Shown here piece after piece: positions 1 through 13,085 of a stretch of 64,000 nucleotides of DNA. The position numbers were made by a program, and so were the translations under genes. Positions within the stretch are counted from its first letter, which is position 1. Each line of letters starts with the position of its first letter. The DNA comes from Callaeas wilsoni (taxonomy: Eukaryota > Chordata > Aves > Passeriformes > Callaeidae), in contig VWPU01006262.1 in NCBI GenBank assembly GCA_013398955.1, positions 310,001 to 374,000 on the forward strand. Reading direction: 5' to 3'. Under the pieces are notes generated by a model. That model had not been told where the DNA came from and did not search any database. It saw only the letters and a list, made by a program, of their open reading frames with translations.

Positions 1-1603
1 TCTCAAGTATCTAGCAACAACTACATCTACTTCAAGCAAGAACAGCCCACATCTTTTAACAATGATGACAGCATAGTATTAAAACCTAACCTTAAATCTT
101 AGTAGGCAATGTACATGTTAGCAGCATATTTTTCATTTGAAGAACTTTAGTTTAGGAAGTACATACACAGTGGTCCTCAAAACAAAAGACCTAGCCTAAA
201 AGAGAGGAGAGCATACCATCCAGTCTTAAAACACGCTCCATTTTCATTTTCCACTGTATAATATAAGCATGAGAGAAAGGACAAAAATGCAGAGAATTAA
301 CAGAGGAAATTGAGGGGACACAATCTATGGCCAAGAACAGAGGAGCTGAATAAGAAGATGGAGCTTGTATTTCTGCTCTAGCAGCCAGTGTCCTGACCAG
401 TGAAGTGACACTGGTCAGCCACACATACTAGACAAGTGACAAAATGGAGACTTCAGGAATACTTCTTTATACTAACTCAAAACAGAAAATGAAGCAATAA
501 CACAGTTCCACAGCTAAAACAACAGCATCTGGATTCAAATAGCTGAAGTGTTCTATGCTGCCTGTTCTGAATTGTGCCTTAAATGCTTGCTTCTCACATG
601 GGCCTGTATCACCCTCAAACTTGTTGGCCTAGAAAAATCAACATTGTGCATAAGAGCAGAGAACCAGGTTAAAGCAGATAAACTCAAGAAAACCAGCACT
701 TCCAATGAAAATATCATTCCTAAAAACATAAACACGCACCTGAGTTAAGTTACACATCTTTAAACACTCTTTCTTTCCCCCACAAGTCCTGACAGGCATA
801 CAACAGCATTGCTGCTGAACTGCATGTCTGTTAGGTTTTTTATTACGTTCTTTAATAGATGTCATTCTAAATACAAATAATCTGGACTAATTAGCACAGT
901 TAAAAGTTTTTGAAATAGAAATTTTCAGCAATGGCTATAGACAGAGTGATTTCCCAAATACCTGGGAAGTAACTGTACTAGGATGTGAATAATAATTTTT
1001 CCATGTGGATTACAGCACATTATATTATCACATAATAAGTTTTGTGGTCTTGGGGGTGGTGTTTCTTTTTCCTTTTCCTAAAAACTGGCAGACTGACCAA
1101 GTATTAAAGTGTAGTCTGATAGAAAAGAACCTGGGCTCACAGATTTTATAACTCTAAAGCAAAAGAAATCTAGAGATCTTCTCATGCTTCCACAAAGCCA
1201 TTTCCAATGATAAAATAATTGAAGCAAAAAAAATTAAGCCAATAGAAAGAATTATATCTTTTGCAAATCTACTAACATGCAAATTATTTTTATTTCCCTC
1301 CTTTTAAGAGCTGATTAACTTTTTGAAATCCTCTCTCAAACCACCTATTTGTAAGGGGCTTTAGTTATCTTTTCTCACTGGAGATCTTTCAACTTCAAAG
1401 AGAAAGGCAGCTACTGGCTTTCACAAGCACCAGTCAATATGTTCAATATTCAAATTCTTAAGGCTACTTTTGAATCTACCTTTGAATCATTTAACAAACA
1501 TCTAGAATGATTATGCATTCAACTGCAGTGGTTTGATTTTTTCTTATTTGATCACACACAGCATGACTTTTCACTCAGTTAATCATCCAGCTCAGTTTTA
1601 TCC

Positions 1604-1618
1604 TTTTTTTTTTTTTTT
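1604..1618. repeat. T15 homopolymer
   Basis: Fifteen consecutive T on the plus strand (A on the gene strand). No retroposed sequence is recognisable beside it. Confidence 0.9.
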
Positions 1619-3204
1619 CAATTCACAGGTTTATTCTCTTTCTCTGCAAGTTGGCTCTTCAAAAGTTGTTGCTCTTTCTCACTTATCTGTCAAGATCATA
1701 CTTTATCCATTTTGTAGATAATCAAATGAAGCATCTGCTCATTTGACAGCTAAAAGAACTGATTAAAAAAATAAATCAAACTTGAGGAATACCATCTGAT
1801 TGGATGTGCTTTCCCCTTGCTTTATGTGTAATTAATAACTGGTTTTATTTTTACAGTTACATTTGAGAACTTCTAAGCTCTAAGGTATTTGCATCATGCA
1901 TATCTACTGAACTCAATGCTTTAATTATCTACATTTAAAAAAAATCTTCAATATTCTTCCACAGTAGTGGAATATTACTACAGAACATGAAATACACTCC
2001 GTATTCTTCTAAAACGTCCGTTGTCAGTCAAAGCATCATAAATATTTCCAAGACAGTCCTCAAGAGCAAAGAACACAGATAGGGTATTAATTCTCTTCAT
2101 TTTTACAGCTAGTAGTGTCTTAATACAGTCTTGAGCAAAACATCTGAAAAATCCCACATGTATAGCAAATGCATTTCTTTAATCCACATGCTTCTCTCAA
2201 GGGAAAAAACACACAAACGAAAAAACAAAACAAACAAAAAAAAGTCAAATGAAACACTGATCTATTCCTTTCATATGAAAATGCATTTAACTCCTGCACT
2301 TTCAACACTTGCTATACTCTTAGTTGATTAGAATTAAGCCTCAACAATGCCATTTGGCAGCCAGCTTTTGTTAGACAGTACTGTCACAAGAAACACATGC
2401 AATTCTTTCATTTTAAGGATTCTGGGCTTTCCACAATCCTATTCAAACATCATGTGGCTTTCAATCAAGCTTCCATGTTTTCTGTACTATGCTTGACATT
2501 TGTTCATCAACAATGCATTTGCATTCTTCTGGACTTTTGTGCCTGTAATGAAAGACAGAAGGAACTACAGAAGAAGCGGATACTGAACTACAAAAGCACC
2601 ACTTCGAGCCACCTGAGGACTCATGCAAATACCATTTACCCAACAGAGAACACTCGCATTTGAAAGGTTTTCTTGGCTATCACATTTTACATTTTCTTTT
2701 AAACATTAAAACTGAATTCTAGAGAATAACCCTAAGTATAAAGTTTTCCTTCACTGCTACAATAGAGCCTACCCCTGGCAGCCCACAGAGGAATCTAGAA
2801 ACTTTCTTTGTCCTAAAAATATTTCTTTTGCCAAAGAGACAACAGCAAATTTTTCTTAAAAGGCTTTATTGTGCACAGGACACTTCCCTGACTTGGTTTG
2901 CAGGAGGGTATTAAGTTCACACAAGCACTTCATCAGGAATTAGCTGAAGCAGGATTGATGCTGATGACCTTTCCACAAAGGCATCCTTCAAGAGAAACTG
3001 AGGTTTTTTTCAGCCTAGGACAAAAAGGGAAGGTCCACAGCACCTGTCAGTCAAGCTGATGTAAAAAGGAAAGACATCTGCTGAGGTAAGATCTTTCCTA
3101 TTACTAGTTTAGTAAGGATGCCACTGCAGTCCAGCATCACCACGACCACTGAAGCAGCAGCTGTCACATATGAGGCGACTGAAGTGCAGTGAAAGCTCTA
3201 CACA

Positions 3205-3617
3205 GCAACGGAGCTGGTGAACGGTCTGGAGCACAAGTCCTGTGAGGAGCTGTTGAGGGAGCTGGAGGTGTTTAGCCTGGAAAAAAAGAGGCTCAGGGGA
3301 GACCTTATTGCTCTCTACAACTGCCTGGAGGGAGGTTGTGGCCAGGTGGGGATCGGCCTCTTCTCCCAGATAACAAACAACAGAGAAGAGTCAGCCTCAA
3401 GTTACGCCGGGGAGGTTTAGATTGGATATTGAAAGGATGGTCAAGCACTGGAACAGGCTGCCCAGGAAAATGGTTGAGTCACCACCCCTGGAAGTATTTT
3501 TAAAATGTGTAGATGTGGTGCTTGGAGAGAAGGTTTAGTGGCAGACCTTACAGTGCTGGGCTAGTGGTTGGACTCAATGATTTTAGAGTTCTTTTCCAAT
3601 CTTAATGATTCCATGAT
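3205..3617 (+). mobile_element. CR1 LINE fragment, 3' end
   Basis: The sequence follows the familiar end of avian CR1: the tail of the reverse-transcriptase frame ([20 protein letters not shown] at about 3248-3307), then the 3' UTR with 'ggttggactcaatgattt' and a terminal 'aatgattccatgat'. It is 5'-truncated, as most CR1 copies are. Internal deletions near 3375-3440 remove part of the frame, so the 67-codon open frame across it is a relic. It lies antisense to RAPGEF2. Confidence 0.92.
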
Positions 3618-6600
3618 CCGCATCAGGCTGAAAGCAAAGCTCACCTAACCCAAGCAAACAGCACTTCCTACCTAGTTTTGAATTCCTCTCTGCACCCTCT
3701 CTCTACTCTTGCAGGGTATATGCACAGTGGGAGTGGAAATAACTGAAATCAGGAACTATTGACTCACGTACATTTCCAAGAAGGCATACACAGACCTTTG
3801 CAGGCAAGACTTTACATGTTGCCCTTAAGTGACAGAATACATTGCTTCAAATACCTAAGACTGAGGGAAAGTTATTGTTTGTTTTGGCATCTTTCTTCAG
3901 CTCAGCTACTGTTCTGGATATTCATCTGGATGAAACATAGGACTGTTAAAAGTTATACAGCCTACCAAAAGCAGCAAAGCTATCCACTTTCTCTAGTTAC
4001 AGAAAACAAGATTTATTACTCAGAATGTTGGATGACACAAGCAATTTATCCTGCAGAGAATCAGAACGACGTCAACCCCAAAGTCACTCATTAGGGGCAG
4101 TAAGAACAACAAAATCAATACACACTCATTCTGTCCTGAAAATAAGATTTCTGTTCTGCAGAAACAGCAACAAAAGGACTCCAGTACCAAGACTTAATGA
4201 TCTTCCCTTGTAACTACTATTATAGAGCCACCTACTGATAAAGTTTTCAGAATATCCAGGTTCTAGCAAAAACCTTAAAGTGGTACAAAACTGAAAGACA
4301 ATACCAAAATAGCCACCAATGTTGAGGTTTTATTCATAACCTGAACTTTAGTTGAAGAAAATTTGAATAAATCTGCTTGAAATCTTGACTTTTGTATTAC
4401 AGCACTTTAGAGAGCAGAGGATTTCCTGAGGAATCTATATATAATTTCCCAGAATGCCAGAGAACTTGATTTACAGGAATTTAGGAGCTAGAAACGGAAA
4501 GCCATAAATTGGATTGCAATGCCTTCTCATTGTGTTTCCCTGTTCAGCTTCCCTTGACGTAGTCCTTTAACACAACTACAACCTGCAGCCAGACAGGACA
4601 CCTTTCTGCTTTGAACATTACACAAAAAACTGAAGACAGAGCTATGCAAAGAAGCTTCACAGCTGTCACTAACTGTTCTGTCTGGAAACTTCAATTGTGT
4701 AATTATGCAAACCTATGACATCATTAGGTTGTCAGCACTGATGAGCTTAGACAGTATTTTCAGACTGAGGCTTTCACATTTTCTAGCACATGCCTGTTTT
4801 CTCTGAGACCTCACAGGCACTCAAAGTTCAAAAATCAAGTGCTTATAAATCTCCAGACTGACAAAATCCAAGAAGTTTATTTACACTACTTAAAAAGCTT
4901 TATTTTCTAATTATAAGTATTTTATTTCTATACAAAGCAATCAGCAGCACTTGTATTTTTGCAACTACATATTTGTAATTATATATGTGAATTATATATT
5001 AACAGCATATCAAAGAAATTCTTCACAAGAAAACATGTCCATCACACATATCAATCCTGTAAGGCATCTGTCTACAGTAGCACAGGTGTTCCAGTTTTAC
5101 CTTTCAGATTTCCTGATTACTTGAGGTGCTGAAAAACCCTCCAAAATATTCAACTACAATAAAGATTTAAATAAACCTGTTGAAAGGCCAAATAAATCTC
5201 AAATATCTCTACCATCTGTTGTGTTTTCCTCTATCCTAACAAGTCCTGATAAATCACTTCCTTTAAGACTTCTTTAGAAATAGCTAGATTTTAAAAAGCA
5301 CAATCCATTTAATTCTCCTTCTCCATCAAAATGAGACTCAGCACTACTAAAACCTCTGGAATAAAAAAATCATATTCAGCACATGCTTACTCCCTGAGGT
5401 TCAACTGAGATAATGAACATCCTAAGTATGTACAGTGACAAGAATCTGCAAGTCTTTGTGACAATCTCTGTCACATACGCTTTAATTCTGTCAAATAAGA
5501 CATCACTTCAGTGCAAAATTCACTACCTGGACTTGAAAGCACATGCTAAACAAAAGCCTTTGCTCTTCTGCCCACTTTCTGGTCATTGGCTTCTCAGCCA
5601 ACTCCTTTAAAACAGCACTTGAAAAAAGCTAAGCAGCATACAGGTCTCAGTGGAAACAAGCACAGAAATTACTTTAATGTAATTACTGCTTAATATTCCT
5701 TTTACACTTGTGTCTATCCCGAGACCTAAGCAACAGAGGTGTCACTCTCCCTCCACCACTGGACTTTCAGCAACTCCAGATGCTGGAAGGACCCCTAACT
5801 TAAGTCATCATCAACATCCAGAATTGCTTTCCATTCAGAGCTATTTTCAGGCTACTTCATAAGAAGGTCATGAATTTGGCAAGAACAATTTCTTGGTTGT
5901 GAAAAAGCTAGTTTGATTTATGGAGACAACAGTTCTTTAAAATTCCAACCACTAGAGGATTCATTCAAGACTTGCATTTAAACTGGATACAGTACCATCA
6001 TCCTACAAGCTATCACATTTATAACTGTTTTGATAAAAGAACTTACAAACCAATCTAGTAGATTACATTTTCATGAAATCGTACTCAGTGTTGTTCAAAG
6101 TTGAATGAATTTCAGAAAGTAAGCAGCGTAATTCCAAAGACATTGCTCATGTTCCCAGATCTCCACTTGAGAGAAGCAGAAACAATGGAAATTTGACATG
6201 TCAGAACTGGGACGTCTTTCAGACATTTAAGGACTACATAAGAAGAAATCCCAAAGAACATTGCTCTGCAAGCTTGTGCTCCATAAGATATTGTTCCAGC
6301 AGATTAATCTGTCTGCTTCTCTTTGCTCATTTTGGTTATCCTCTGTATGCTGAGAGCTATAGGTAGTTTATTGTTCTAACTGAATAATCATTGTCACAAT
6401 TAGACATTAGCCTTGAAGTGCCTTGGGATGTTAAACATGTCTAAATTGAACGGTTCTCTCAGGTAGACATCTCACTGCCTGAAGATCCTGCCCACTAACT
6501 CTGTAGTGTTCAAACACAGAAAAACCAGAAAACTGCTTATTAACATTGTCAGCACTGCCTCTAATCCTCCTTATTAAGCCAGTTAAGCAGTTACCTGACA

Positions 6601-7960
6601 TCTGCCAGAGCATTTCAGATGCTCTTGATGACATTAAGAGGTATATCCCAAACACAAAACAAATTGGTACTTGATCCATCGGCCACACACAATTTTCAAA
6701 TACTTTTCTTCTTATATGAACACATTGAAATTACATTTAGAGTGAAGATTAGAAGAAAAAATTTAAGACAGAGTTAAAATATATTCTGTAACAAAACTGA
6801 TAACTCAGAATTTTGAATTTCTGATTTTCACTAAACAGTGTGCATATTTCAATTTATGTCCATGATTATCTTCTGTTAATGGACACAAGATGAAAACTAG
6901 TGTCTTGGCTTCTGGCAGCAACAACGGAAGTGCACAAGAACGAACCACAGGAAACAATTCCTCAGTATTTGTGAAAACAAATAATGAGAAGTATATTTTT
7001 CTTTAAAGTATTTATTTGTATTCTTTTTCACTTCTGACGTAAAATCAGTGAAATCAACCAAGAATTTTGGTCAAATTAGAGAGTATTGCCTGTCAGTCTA
7101 AGACAGTGGATTAAACAGGCAATCAATAAATACATTATACAAATATATGCACACAAGCTAATTGACCTATTGTCATTGAAGTCTTGATATTAAATTTGTA
7201 CAGTGAATTAGCCCTTTGTATCAGAAGAAAAATTCAGAACAAAAATTACAGTCTCCTAAGTCACCAGAAAACAATTACAGAAGCAGCAAAATAAAATGAT
7301 CTTGCATCCAAAACACTGAGGTCAAGACAGAAAAATTTGTTCTTATATCTTACAGCTTCCTAATGCTTCTCCAAATCCAAAGCTTTTATTCTCAGAATTA
7401 CAACAAAAGTACGATAGCTTTCAGCGAAACATTTACAGTAAAGAAGGTGGATAAACTTTACTTCAGTCATCATTCAAGGAAGTCTCAAAATCAGGTCAAA
7501 TAATAACACAAATTTGGAACCGGCTGTGCAAAGCCAACAGACTGTAACATTGATCGCTGACACTATTAGGAAGCCTTGATTCAGTGTCTGTTTATACAGA
7601 AACAATTGCCAAGTCCTTGAATGTGTTTATTTTAATGATAGACATTGCCTAAAATATTCCCCACAGAAAATGTATCCACAACACAACATATGAATCAGGT
7701 TCCTGATTTACTGCAGTGCAGAACTGGCAGTATCCCAATGATATTCTGGCAACTGCCCAACTATCAAAAGGCACAATACACCTTCAGGAATATTTTCAGG
7801 ACAAAACAGAAGAGGCCAGCCCTGCTGCAGTACTTCTTTGCATTATTAAATATACTGCTGCAGAACTTCCATAGAAACCTATGGATGTAGAAGAAGCATG
7901 AATGAATATATATATTGCCTGCAGAGATCTACCTGAAAATTCTGACACTGACCCAGAGAT
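3618..7960. other. Intronic DNA without recognisable features
   Basis: AT-rich sequence between two CR1 fragments. Open frames are short (111 codons at most, 3759-4094) and unlike any protein I know. I see no repeat family or splice-bounded exon. Confidence 0.6.
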
Positions 7961-8236
7961 CACAGAATCACTTAAGTTGGAAAAGATCTTTACAATCATG
8001 AAGTCCAACCATTAACCCACCACTGCCATGTTCACCACTAAAAAACATGTCCCCAAGCACCACGTCTATGTCTTTTAAATACCCCTGGGGATGGTAACTC
8101 AAACCACTTCCCTGGGCAGACTGTGCCAGTGCCTGACAACCATTTCTGTAAAGAAATCTTTTCTGATATCCAATCTAAACCTCCTCAGCACAACTTGAGG
8201 CCAGTTGCTTTTGTCGTATCACTTCTTACTTGGGAG
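7961..8236 (-). mobile_element. CR1 LINE fragment, 3' end, reverse orientation
   Basis: Read on the minus strand, this is the last roughly 275 bp of a CR1. The plus strand shows the diagnostic start 'cacagaatcacttaagttgg', then 'gaagtccaacc', 'ccccaagcaccacgtctat' and 'tcttacttgggag'. It is 5'-truncated and noticeably diverged, so not a young copy. It lies sense with respect to RAPGEF2. Confidence 0.9.
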
Positions 8237-8400
8237 ATTCTAAATTCCTTTCTGCAGTCTTTCAGGATTTAAGTTTTATTTCTGTAAGATATAAACACAT
8301 CTAGTTATAGACCACATACACTGCATCTATAAAAGCACTCCATCTTAACACAATTTCAGTAAGGTGGTCTCAGCAGCACTGCTCTGTTTAAAAATCTTGA

Positions 8401-8550
8401 GGCCCTGAGATTAGTTCAGTTGGCTAGAGCAGAGTGCTAGTGATGCCAAGGTTGTGGTTTTGATCCCTGCATGGGCCATTCACCTAAGAGATGGACAGGA
8501 CGATCCTTGTGAGTCCCTTCCAACTCAGAATATTCTGTGTGTGTGTGTGA
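8401..8550 (+). mobile_element. TguSINE1-like tRNA-Ile SINE
   Basis: The first about 78 bp (8401-8478) align by eye with a complete tRNA-Ile: start 'ggccctgagattagttcag', 'ttggctagagcagagtgctag', 'tgatgccaaggt', a B-box-like 'ggttttgatcc' and end 'gggcca'. They are followed by a CR1-type tail ('gtgagtcccttccaactca', 'atattctgtg') and a short (TG)7 run at 8536-8549. A tRNA-Ile head fused to a CR1-X-like tail is the structure described for TguSINE1 of passerines. The A and B boxes both carry substitutions, so it is probably not transcribed by RNA polymerase III. It is not a functional tRNA gene. Confidence 0.88.
8536..8549. repeat. (TG)7 microsatellite at the SINE tail
   Basis: Seven TG units directly follow the SINE's terminal 'attc'. 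They probably grew from the 'ctgtg' at the end of the CR1-type tail. Confidence 0.9.
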
Positions 8551-11500
8551 ATAGCTAAAGAAGATACTTTGAGCTTGTTTTGGTCACGCTTCAAGTCAGG
8601 CCATGCAGAAGTGTACAGTAACTTTGGCATGAATTTTTGTTGGTTTACATGCACTGGTTCTGTCCTACTGAGGGTCTTCAGGGCAGTATGTTACTGTGAA
8701 AGAACCGTGAATTCAATAAATGTCGCTTTTATTGTAGGACTTAAAAGTGTGACTCTCAGATTCCCACTCTTAAAAAGACTACTCACAGATCTACTCCTCT
8801 CCTGTCCTTGCACAGAACTATTGCCCTGCAGCATTTTTGAGACATCCTGCTCTATCTCATGAAAGATACCAACATTTTCATCTAAGGCAACAATCTATGT
8901 TTGAGTAGCTACCAAGAAGTTGTGCTCCTTTATTCCCTTTCCAGATTTCATTTGTTTCAGGATCTGATGGCTGGGCCAGTCCTAAAGAAGGCTGCATGAC
9001 TAGCCCAACACTAGTGGGTTTGGGTCTTGCGATTTGCCATGGTGATGTAATTCAGAAAACTTGGCAAAAGCTGGATGGTAATATTACTGCTAATAGACAT
9101 GAGAATTTAGTTCTAATCATGGAAATATCAAAAATGATCAGCTGAAATTATATAACTTTATCTTTTTTACAGCCTTCTCCACTTCTCATCCAGTTTTCCC
9201 TCCCCATTCCACCACCATAAAAGCACTACAGTCTTAATACAAGTAGATGTTTTTCATTCCACACTGCATGACGAATTGGGAATGAGGAAAAAATCAAGAC
9301 ACAACATAATTGTACAAATACAGCTTGTTGTCTCACACCTGCCTACCACAGTCAGTAACTTAGAAACTAATCAGCTTGCTATTTTCTCATTTCAGCTGTG
9401 GACATTCTCTGTAGTAATAACCCCGTTTTACATGCAACATTTTTTCTCTCCAATCTCCAGTTTATATATACAACTTCTACTTTTCCTTCCCCATGCTGAG
9501 TTTTATTAAAGGTTGCAAACTGAATTACGTAAAAGTACACAAACATGTTGACATTAGACAAGAGCTTTTTCCAGCCAGAGACATTAACGCTAAAATTCAG
9601 TGCAAGATGTCCAAGAGATAACTACTCTTCTTTAAACACCTGTCCTTTTTTAAGAATCAACACCATCACAACCAGCAGCCTCCTACTAAAGTGCTACAGA
9701 CTACGAAATTTGTTACTGTTAAGAACTTTAATCCAAGATGAAATAATCTCAGTAGAGACATGTGGGAGGTAGGAGCATATATCCTATCAGGATTTCGTTT
9801 GAAGGATCTCTGAACCAAAAGACACGCTTCACAATAACCTGGACTGGGGCTTCCTTGGTATTTCTTAAAAACAGTACAAGCAGTAACTAAGTTAGATCCA
9901 GATTCAATTGTTCAAACTACAGGGAATGTAACTACAAAACTATGTTGTGCTACAGCCTGGCAATTCAGAAACATCAGGTTTTATTACTGAATGACTTTGG
10001 ACTGCAGGTCATCAAACCATATTTTCTGCCAATCCAATATACTTAGGGAAGAAAATAAGGGAAGCTTAAAAATATACAAGACTTCCTTACAGAAAGAGTA
10101 AGCCAAACGCCACTGATGCACACACACAGAAATATCAAACAGCAAGGCTGAAAAACCCATCCAGCCCTCATATGACTCATGAGGAGGAAAAAGAGGTGCT
10201 TGTTTTACTAGACACATATTCTTTTGCTTACATCCAAAGCACTGACTGCCAAAGACTCCTCTGCCATCATAGCACAAAAATCAGTTTTGATCTGAAAAAT
10301 GTTGTTCACCTATCCAGAGGTATAAACACCCTCTACAAATCTGCTAAAACTTTGGTTTCCAAAGAAAATGCTAATTGGACGCTCACTGTTGGGGACATCA
10401 AGAATTACTATCATGCAGATATGAAAACAGAACATTTTTTCCTTGGACTACTGATAAAATATATATTAAGTGACCAAAATAAATATTTTTTTAATGAGAT
10501 CTTTAAATAGATTTGAATAAAGGTAGCAAGTTCAAAAAAACCCAAAACAAATATGCGTGTCAAGTAAGCCTCAATTCTGAAGTTTTGCTTTGCAGGTTTT
10601 AAGCCGTTTTATCATTAACTTCCCATCAAATGAAAGTAGTGGAATGACTGGCAAATGAAGAATAACTCAAGCTGAACTGCCACTTCTAATAACCCAGTTT
10701 CCATTTAAACAGTGAGATGGCCGTAGGGTTTGAGAATTTGTCACTACCACGTACACCCGCTGATAGTAAAGTAAATGCAGATGAGAAGAGCCAATTTTAA
10801 GCAACATGCTCCATTTTATCCCTAAAAAAAAAAAAATCTATAGAGCTACTATGAAAATTAACAACTTTTTTTGTTTTTTTAATGTAGGATAAAACAATTG
10901 CTGTACTTGTAAAGAATGCACATAATTATTTTCAGCATTGCATACACACAAGACAAACTGACTTTTTTATACATACCACTGACAAAGCAGATAGGCACAC
11001 AGTTTTCACAATGAAAAATTTTTGATCAAATAAACACTGCAACTGCATTAGTCTGCACATTAGCATTTAGGGATAAAGATTTAGCTTTTCTGCACTGAGA
11101 CATTAAGTTGTGCCTCAGGGATGTCAAACACACAGGTCAATTAACAGCTCCAACAGTTGCATCTATTTTAATACATATAGCACCCAATTGCAGATTTCAA
11201 TGCAAATATACCATCACAGGGCAGGGGAAGAAGTTGTAACTTAAAAAACAATCTAAAATGCTAAAATGTAATGCTCTTTTAATACCTTAGCCTTCATGAT
11301 GAAAATAAGAGCATCAAGTGATAAATTCTGGTATGTTCATTAAAAAGTGAGCAGGTTACATGTTCCAAGCTGATCTCCTACAGCTCATAACTGAGTGGAT
11401 CAATCCTAGCCTGGCTATCACTTTGCTTCTCTCCTGTAGTACTCAAAGAATTCTTCCAAACATGTACATAGCAAAACTGAAATTCTGTTTTTTAAAAGAG

Positions 11501-13028
11501 TCTATCTTCAACACATAGGCTGAATTTGTGAAACAAAAAAAGGATCCCTCCAAGTTCATTATTCTAAAAATAGAACACTGAAATTAGACTGTAGGTTCCA
11601 TGAGATTTTCTTACTAAGTAGATCTCAAATTACTCATTAAAAAAAATGTAAAGCTACAGCTCAGAGTAACAGAACATGTATTTTAGTTTTGAAATATGGA
11701 ATTTTTTCTTTTTTTTAAATAAAAAATATTAATTGTTAACTTCCAGGTTTAGCCCATTAAACATTAAGTCAGAGATGTGAAACACTAGAACAAGCACATT
11801 TTGCATTAGCATCTATATCCAGAAACTGCCAAACTACCCATTAGATCTTTTGAATAAATCATGGGGAAAAAAATGTCAAGAAGCAGCTAAATAGGAATGA
11901 CAGGCAAACAACCAAAGTGAAGATGAAGTCACATGAAAGGAGTGACAAAGGAAATCAGTGCAAAAGAACTACAAAATGCACTTCCAGTTAACCCAGATTT
12001 CACAATCTCCTGTTTGTGAATCGTATTTTTTCAGGCACATGTTTCCTGTAATTTTTGCTTGCATTGAGTATATGCTTAGCTAGCAGTATGGATTCATTCA
12101 GCATATAATTCAAATTTAAGTCAGTGCTTAGAATGACCAAAATACTGGGTCTAAACAAAAATTCTGTTACATAAGAGACACAAACCAACTGCCTAGAAAA
12201 GGACAAATCACCAGCACAATGATCGCTAGCAAATTAGTGTGTAAAATGAATAAAGATTATATTGGTCTAATTAAAATTATCTATCCACCTATAGATTTTA
12301 TCTATCCACCTATAGATTTTGACCTTTTACATTTCCCATACATAATATTACTGGGTTTCATTAGATCTTAATTTAACTTTGCTGAATGGTCAAGGCCCAG
12401 CATTTGAGTTTACTCAATCACAGCTTCCTCATGATGCTCCATATAGGAAAAATTACACATGTACAAAAGAAGGCATAAAAGTGTACTCTTTGTATGCTTA
12501 AACGTTCAAATAATGCCAGACAACTTAGAAAAATATGCAGTTAGAGTCTGGGTTAGGGGCAGCAAGTAAGAATCTGATAAACTTTTTGTTTCAATAAATT
12601 GCTTCCATAAATGAAGCACTTACAATTCTCAGATCTCTACTCTAAATCTGAGTTGACACTAGAGCACATCCCTGCTAATTATAAACCATGTTAGATTTGT
12701 CAATTTGGCACCACTGGCACAAAAAGCTGATCACTACTACTTTCATAAAATTGAAGTAAGACTAAATGACAATTAATGAGAAGACATCCCGCATCTTCTA
12801 ATTTTATATAAATTTAATATAACATGCACCACCAAGCAAGAGCCACTGTTAGCTCCCTCCCTGGCATCAGTAAATTTCTCCACTGTTTGATGATGAAAAT
12901 GAAGTGGATCATTTTTATTTACAGACTGTGTACGCTGGGCACGGAATTTTGGCATTAAACAGTCCTCAATTCACTTTAATATGAATTAATTCTTTGAACA
13001 TCAGACAAGAGGAAGCAGAAATACTTAC
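8551..13028. other. Intronic DNA between the SINE and the 57-nt exon
   Basis: AT-rich, with no CR1, LTR or SINE that I recognise apart from the small duplication at 12279-12320. A 112-codon open frame (10172-10510) has no recognisable motif. Confidence 0.6.
12279..12320. repeat. 21-bp perfect tandem duplication
   Basis: The unit atctatccacctatagattt plus one t occurs at 12279-12299 and again at 12300-12320, head to tail and without a mismatch. Confidence 0.93.
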
Positions 13029-13085
13029 TAGTACAGAACTTCATTTGCTTCATGCCTTTCATATCTAACAGTTTCACACATCAGT
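13029..13085 (-). CDS. RAPGEF2: Internal coding exon of RAPGEF2, start of first cNMP-binding-like domain
   Basis: This 57-nt exon on the minus strand is preceded by a pyrimidine-rich acceptor (ACTTCTTCTCTTTCAG) and followed by a strong donor (TA|GTAAGTAT). Completing the split arginine codon of the upstream exon, it reads LMCETVRYERHEANEVLY and ends with two bases of another tyrosine codon. From memory this matches RAPGEF2 at the beginning of its N-terminal cyclic-nucleotide-binding-like domain; RAPGEF6 differs at several residues (MSARARYERYSGNQVLF). RAPGEF2 is a large cytoplasmic and membrane-associated exchange factor that loads Rap1 and Rap2 with GTP. It has cNMP-binding-like, RasGEF-N, PDZ, Ras-association and RasGEF domains; none of the catalytic part is in this window. 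The exon that should follow (PDDIGTCWY...) is not visible further left. The identification rests on recall of the protein, not on an alignment. Confidence 0.88.

Larger units (their letters stand above)
1..13028 (-). other. RAPGEF2: RAPGEF2 intron downstream of the 57-nt exon (partial)
   Basis: This intron begins at the donor GTAAGTAT (complement of 13021-13028) and runs off the left edge. I looked on the minus strand for the next expected RAPGEF2 exon (PDDIGTCWYILLSG) and found no match. Recognisable content is one CR1 on each strand (3205-3617, 7961-8236), a TguSINE1-like SINE (8401-8550), a 21-bp tandem duplication (12279-12320) and short homopolymers. The rest is AT-rich sequence without recognisable structure. 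Confidence 0.75.

Noticed and set aside
3217..3420. 67-codon frame [20 protein letters not shown]
   Set aside because: It is the tail of a CR1 reading frame, broken by deletions.
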